NCBI RefSeq assembly: GCF_014279995.1 | Contig: NZ_CP047935.1 | Location: forward strand, 1,943,494-2,007,493 | DNA length: 64,000 bases | Origin: Synechococcus sp. BIOS-E4-1 | GTDB lineage: Bacteria; Cyanobacteriota; Cyanobacteriia; PCC-6307; Cyanobiaceae | Direction: 5' to 3' | Shown: positions 60,731 through 64,000 of the stretch, piece by piece | How positions within the stretch are numbered: the first letter of the stretch is position 1 | Layout: each line of letters starts with the position of its first letter | The notes under the pieces: model-generated | Databases searched by the model: none | Seen by the model: the letters and a program-made list of their open reading frames with translations, nothing else | Told to the model about the DNA's origin: nothing | Made by a program: the position numbers and the translations under genes

Positions 60731-61183
60731 TTATTGCTCAAACGCAGACAAGACCTTCTGAAAAGCCCCAGCATCATCTCGCTTCGTCGCGGCTGTTCGT
60801 AAGGCTCGTAAAACGTCAGGGCGCTTCCCGTACGGAGAAAAGTCGAGCAGACCGTCCACGACCTCCAAAGGGCTTCCATTGTCGACAAGAACCTTCAGAG
60901 CCCTGTCCATATCTGCAACCAGCTCATCAGTGCTCCATAAGCAGTTCTGACGGATGAAATAAAGAAGCTCACCAACCACGACCTCCGCAGAGAGGTTGAG
61001 CTGCTCTGCCAGCTCTCGAACCTTGTCGTCATCCTCGGCAAAAGGCGGATCAAAGCCAACCGTGGCAAGCAGGCCATAGTCGACAAACATCTGGCGCCAA
61101 CTGGAATTCGATTCAAGTCCAGACTCGATGAGGGCCCATACCCTCTGATGGGCCTCTCTGAAATCGGTGGGCGCGACGGTCAT
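60731..61183 (-). CDS. Hypothetical helical protein, 150 aa
   Basis: From ATG 61183 (MTVAPTDFREAHQRVWALIESGL). All-helical, with 'MFVDYGLLATVGFDPPFAEDDDKVRELAEQLNLSAEVVVGELLYFIRQNCLW' and a C-terminal 'VLRALRTAATKRDDAGAFQKVLSAF'. Soluble. No family recognised. Confidence 0.6.
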   Translation of the reverse strand: MTVAPTDFREAHQRVWALIESGLESNSSWRQMFVDYGLLATVGFDPPFAEDDDKVRELAEQLNLSAEVVVGELLYFIRQNCLWSTDELVADMDRALKVLVDNGSPLEVVDGLLDFSPYGKRPDVLRALRTAATKRDDAGAFQKVLSAFEQ

Positions 61184-61860
61184 CCGACTCACCTGCAATC
61201 ATCATCCATCCAGAATGGCCAGGGTTTTAATTCCTCGCTGTAGGGTTTCAACCCCTCTCACAACATTCAGGCTGGCCGACCAGATCAGCTTGCTTCACGT
61301 TTGGAGAAAGCTGGAAGACAGACCGAACTGCTTAGACGCAGACAGCATCATTTTTCAAAGCAAAGGCTCGAACTTCTGAACTTCTTCTTGCATTCAAGGA
61401 CATACCCAAACTCAATCAACCAGGCGAAATAAGCAGGGTGCGCGCACTGTCCGAGCAACACCCTGAGCGAGAGATCTTGATACCTGCAAAAAGCCAAATC
61501 AACAAATCTGGAATGCAGAAGATTTTTCAACAATGCGATCTATGCCGATGGTTTAATCAAAAGACCCTATTAAATGTAACCAAAAATCCCCCCCCCCCCA
61601 GTGGACTCCATGACGATGAACAGGGTCAATAAGAGTCGATTGACTTCATCTATTGCGTTCAAGTTTCCATCAGCCTTCCATGGTGTTAGTCCGCGATGTT
61701 CTCACCCATTCAGCTGAGGGCATTTATGGCGAAATATGCGTTCCCAGGCGACTCGGGATGGGAAAGAGAGACCCGGGTGCTGAACCTGACCTGCAATGGC
61801 TCATGAGCCGTCGCAATTGCTGCAGGCAGGATCGTCTCAGGCGGACGACGCCACCAAGTC
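61184..61860. other. Region without recognised gene, contains a 12-C tract
   Basis: Bases 61588-61599 are twelve consecutive C. A 36-codon frame (61695, MFSPIQLRAFMAKYAF...) may be a remnant. No domain or terminator recognised. Confidence 0.4.
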
Positions 61861-62829
61861 ATGGATCAACCCAAAAGCTCGTTGGATGAAAGCTGCCGTC
61901 GCGCTCAGTGCTTCTATTCATCACAATCAAGGTCCCCATCGTTGCCTGTGAAGTTGGCCAGCAACACATCAGCTGAACAGCAGCTGCTACTCGTTCATCC
62001 GATTGGCGTTGGTCTGTCTTCGCGGTTCTGGGATCGATTCGTGGCGTTATGGCAAAGCGAAAAGAGAACTCCCGTCTTACTCAATCCCGATTTGCTCGGC
62101 TGCGGAACAGCACCATGCCCAGCACGGCCACTGACACCTGAAGACTGGGCTGAGCCGCTCATTCATCTGCTTCGAGAGCGAGCCAAAGAACCTGTCGTAC
62201 TGGTCTCCCAGGGAGCGTCTCTGCCCATTGCCCTGGCCATTGCGGCCAACGCTCCCGAGTTGGTGAGTGGCTTGGTGGCGATTAGCCCGCCGGGCTGGCG
62301 GGTTCTAACGCAGGAGTTTCCACAAAGCAGAGCACGTTGGCTTTGGCGCATCTTGTTTGATGGACTCATCGGCAACTTGTTTTACCGCTATGCAAGGCGT
62401 CGCAGATTTCTGGACGGCTTTTCCAGAAAAAATTTGTTTGCTCGCCCTGAGTCGGTTGATGATGAATGGCTGGAGATGCTCAAACGGGGCTCACGAGCGA
62501 TGGACACCCGCTGGGCTGTGTATTCATTCCTTGCGGGATTCTGGCGACGCAACTGGGAACCGCAGCTGACCGGGTTGAACATTCCTGTTCAGATCCTCTT
62601 CGGCATCAACACAACCGGGATCGGTTCATCCAGGAACTGGGATGATCTCGAGGAGCGACTTGCGACCTACAGGGAAAAGCTGCCCAACGCCTCGATCAGC
62701 ACCATCACTGGCAGGAACGTTCTTCCCTATGAATCCACTGAGGAATGCGTCAACAGCGTCCGGGAATGGATCACAACGCTCCAACGGTCAGCACATCGTT
62801 CCAGCGACGGATCTGGGCGGGGGCAGTGA
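61861..62829 (+). CDS. Alpha/beta-hydrolase fold protein
   Basis: 322 aa. 'LLLVHPIGVGLSSRFWDRFV' is the oxyanion-hole HPIG/HGxG-like motif, 'PVVLVSQGASLPIALAIA' carries the nucleophile elbow with Ser-Gln-Gly (the first Gly of GxSxG is replaced by Val), and 'IPVQILFGINTTGIGSS' is the strand before the acid residue. The catalytic His is not obvious near the C-terminus ('TITGRNVLPYES'), so hydrolase activity is uncertain. The first ~30 residues look unconserved, and the Met at 61861 may be too early. Confidence 0.78.
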   Translation: MDQPKSSLDESCRRAQCFYSSQSRSPSLPVKLASNTSAEQQLLLVHPIGVGLSSRFWDRFVALWQSEKRTPVLLNPDLLGCGTAPCPARPLTPEDWAEPLIHLLRERAKEPVVLVSQGASLPIALAIAANAPELVSGLVAISPPGWRVLTQEFPQSRARWLWRILFDGLIGNLFYRYARRRRFLDGFSRKNLFARPESVDDEWLEMLKRGSRAMDTRWAVYSFLAGFWRRNWEPQLTGLNIPVQILFGINTTGIGSSRNWDDLEERLATYREKLPNASISTITGRNVLPYESTEECVNSVREWITTLQRSAHRSSDGSGRGQ

Positions 62830-62990
62830 GCGTTGGGCCTGTTTCACGCTCTGGCCGAAAACACCGCCTTGATCTGCTGGCTCGGTAGTCGTGCGCCAAA
62901 CCAAAAGCCAGATGATCGCCTGTTGCGTTGCAGGTGACCTTAAAAAATCTCATCTTCTGTTAAAAAGCACTGCTTAGAGCTCCCGTTCAG

Positions 62991-63143
62991 ATGCCCGTTG
63001 ATGTCACGGCAATTCTGGTTTCATCCACATTCATGGGAGCCGGGCTGGCATTGGCCAAATTCTTCCCCGAATCCTCTCTGCTAGCGGCTTTCTTTTTGGG
63101 TGGACTGGCCCTTGTCAACATTGCTCTCTCAATCGTTGGCTGA
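62991..63143 (+). CDS. Small membrane protein, 50 aa
   Basis: ATG 62991 to TGA 63143. 'MPVDVTAILVSSTFMGAGLALAKFF' and 'SLLAAFFLGGLALVNIALSIVG' form two transmembrane helices. Small two-helix proteins of this sort are common conserved hypotheticals in picocyanobacteria. No partner visible. Confidence 0.55.
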   Translation: MPVDVTAILVSSTFMGAGLALAKFFPESSLLAAFFLGGLALVNIALSIVG

Positions 63144-63161
63144 GCAGCTGACAGCTGCTTT

Positions 63162-63377
63162 TTGAGTCAAACACAAGTCGCGGCTTTTCGAGAAACAGAC
63201 TCGCTGGTAACGGCATCTGGTCAGATGTTGTGGCAATCCTTGGAGCCAATGCCGAACAGACCCCAAGAATTTCTGGATGTTATGGCCTCCTACCTTCCCA
63301 AAGTGCAAGCACTCAACAACGACAACCAAAGGAAGCTGTCTGTTTTCAAATCAGCAGAGCTGGTGAATACTCTTTGA
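63162..63377 (+). CDS. Hypothetical protein, up to 71 aa
   Basis: Frame from TTG 63162; ATG 63225 (MLWQSLEPMPNRPQEFLDVMASYLPKVQAL) is an alternative. The part around 'PQEFLDVMASYLPKVQALNN' looks protein-like. No family recognised. Confidence 0.3.
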   Translation: MSQTQVAAFRETDSLVTASGQMLWQSLEPMPNRPQEFLDVMASYLPKVQALNNDNQRKLSVFKSAELVNTL

Positions 63378-64000
63378 CAGGTCAGCGAGAAACGCCAAAG
63401 AAGCATCGCTTTGGATCGGCATTGGCGGACGCATCGTTCGTCCTGGTGCAAGCGTCAATCCGCGATCGGGTCATGCATCTTGACTCTGAAGTGAACAGTT
63501 GATCTCAGAAGACCGGAACTTCGAACACTGATCAATGAGGGCTGCAGGTTTTCATGCCGGCAAACAACAACCTGTGCAAGACCAGCTGGCTCTGGCACTG
63601 TCAGCGGCGCAGTGCCCGGCCCTTGACCTGTGGCTTAATTAAAGCCTCACGCGTTAGAGCAAAGGCTGCGGTTTTCAGCTGCTAAAGAGCCTGATCAACG
63701 CCGTTCGCGAAAACTGTCATCGACTTATCAACACAGCCAACAAACCCTCTCCTGACAGGCTTCCTGAGCAGGCTCCGGAAGCCTAAGCAGCCGAACCCAT
63801 GCGAAAACGTGTGCGGTTTGATACGTTGAATGGTGTCATGGGAGGCAAGTCGAGCAGCCGACTCATGAACGTTGGGGGGAGGGAGACGTCACACTCCCTC
63901 TTTCCGCAAAGTCAGCACTGCTGCGATGAGCAGAGAATCCAACCGATTTGCTGCAAATGAATCCACAGCTCAATTCCGAGATAGTGCAGCATCATCTGTT
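63378..64000. other. Window end, no recognised gene
   Basis: No coding frame, tRNA or terminator could be supported on either strand. Confidence 0.4.

Overview
The window looks like a chromosomal stretch from a marine picocyanobacterium, either Synechococcus or a low-light Prochlorococcus. The evidence is an adenosylcobalamin-dependent ribonucleotide reductase, a cyAbrB-type regulator, a CPP1-like J-domain membrane protein, and small families largely confined to these organisms (DUF1651, DUF2811, DUF3104, DUF3303). There is also a large set of Nif11-leader (prochlorosin-type) peptide precursors. Assignment is from recognised protein families only; no database search was possible.

Layout. (1) 1-10.9 kb is ordinary core genome: Hsp33 (cut by the window edge), CPP1-like protein, a secreted HExxH protein, cyAbrB, the overlapping unit MscS channel - methyltransferase - prfC, then nrdJ and tRNA-Ser(UGA). 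(2) 11.0-30.17 kb is a 19,174-bp island bounded by a direct repeat of the 3' part of tRNA-Ser. It starts with a tyrosine integrase (interrupted by TGA), a small ORF, a secreted thermonuclease and one prochlorosin precursor. It then holds a satellite-like block: coiled-coil genes, DUF2811, a second short tyrosine recombinase, a TerS-like protein, a bacterial metallothionein, an iteron-rich probable origin, a primase/DUF3987 helicase gene broken by one amber codon, a J-domain protein and an HTH protein. Its right end is an AT-rich cargo segment with a transposase remnant and an N5-(carboxyethyl)ornithine synthase-like gene. (3) 30.17-49.5 kb begins with the second tRNA-Ser fragment and repeats the same module (integrase - small ORF - thermonuclease) in more decayed form. 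It then holds the prochlorosin array: 17 apparently intact Nif11-type precursors (18 counting the one in the first island), one short double-glycine peptide, and four relics (a fifth lies at 51.8 kb). Two further remnants of the module lie at 37.6 and 48.2 kb, the latter two each followed by one copy of a nearly identical ~0.54-kb repeat carrying a His-rich secreted protein gene. (4) 49.5-64 kb returns towards ordinary chromosome: SDR, DUF3104, TauE/SafE permease, seven-repeat FG-GAP protein, aquaglyceroporin, SMP-30 lactonase, SDR, VIT-type metal transporter, small hypotheticals and an alpha/beta hydrolase.

How it fits together. The repeated order tRNA fragment - integrase - small ORF - nuclease - (procA) suggests that related elements integrated repeatedly at one tRNA-Ser gene, each leaving a remnant that is older and more decayed further from the tRNA. 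The procA genes are single-gene cassettes. Ten have a conserved promoter (AAGACA-like box, 17-nt spacer, TATAAC-like box), with the last base of the -10 box 22 nt (once 23 nt) before the ATG. Most have their own terminator and a shared spacer repeat. No lanthionine synthetase (LanM/ProcM) or peptidase-transporter gene is present here, so modification and export must be supplied from elsewhere.
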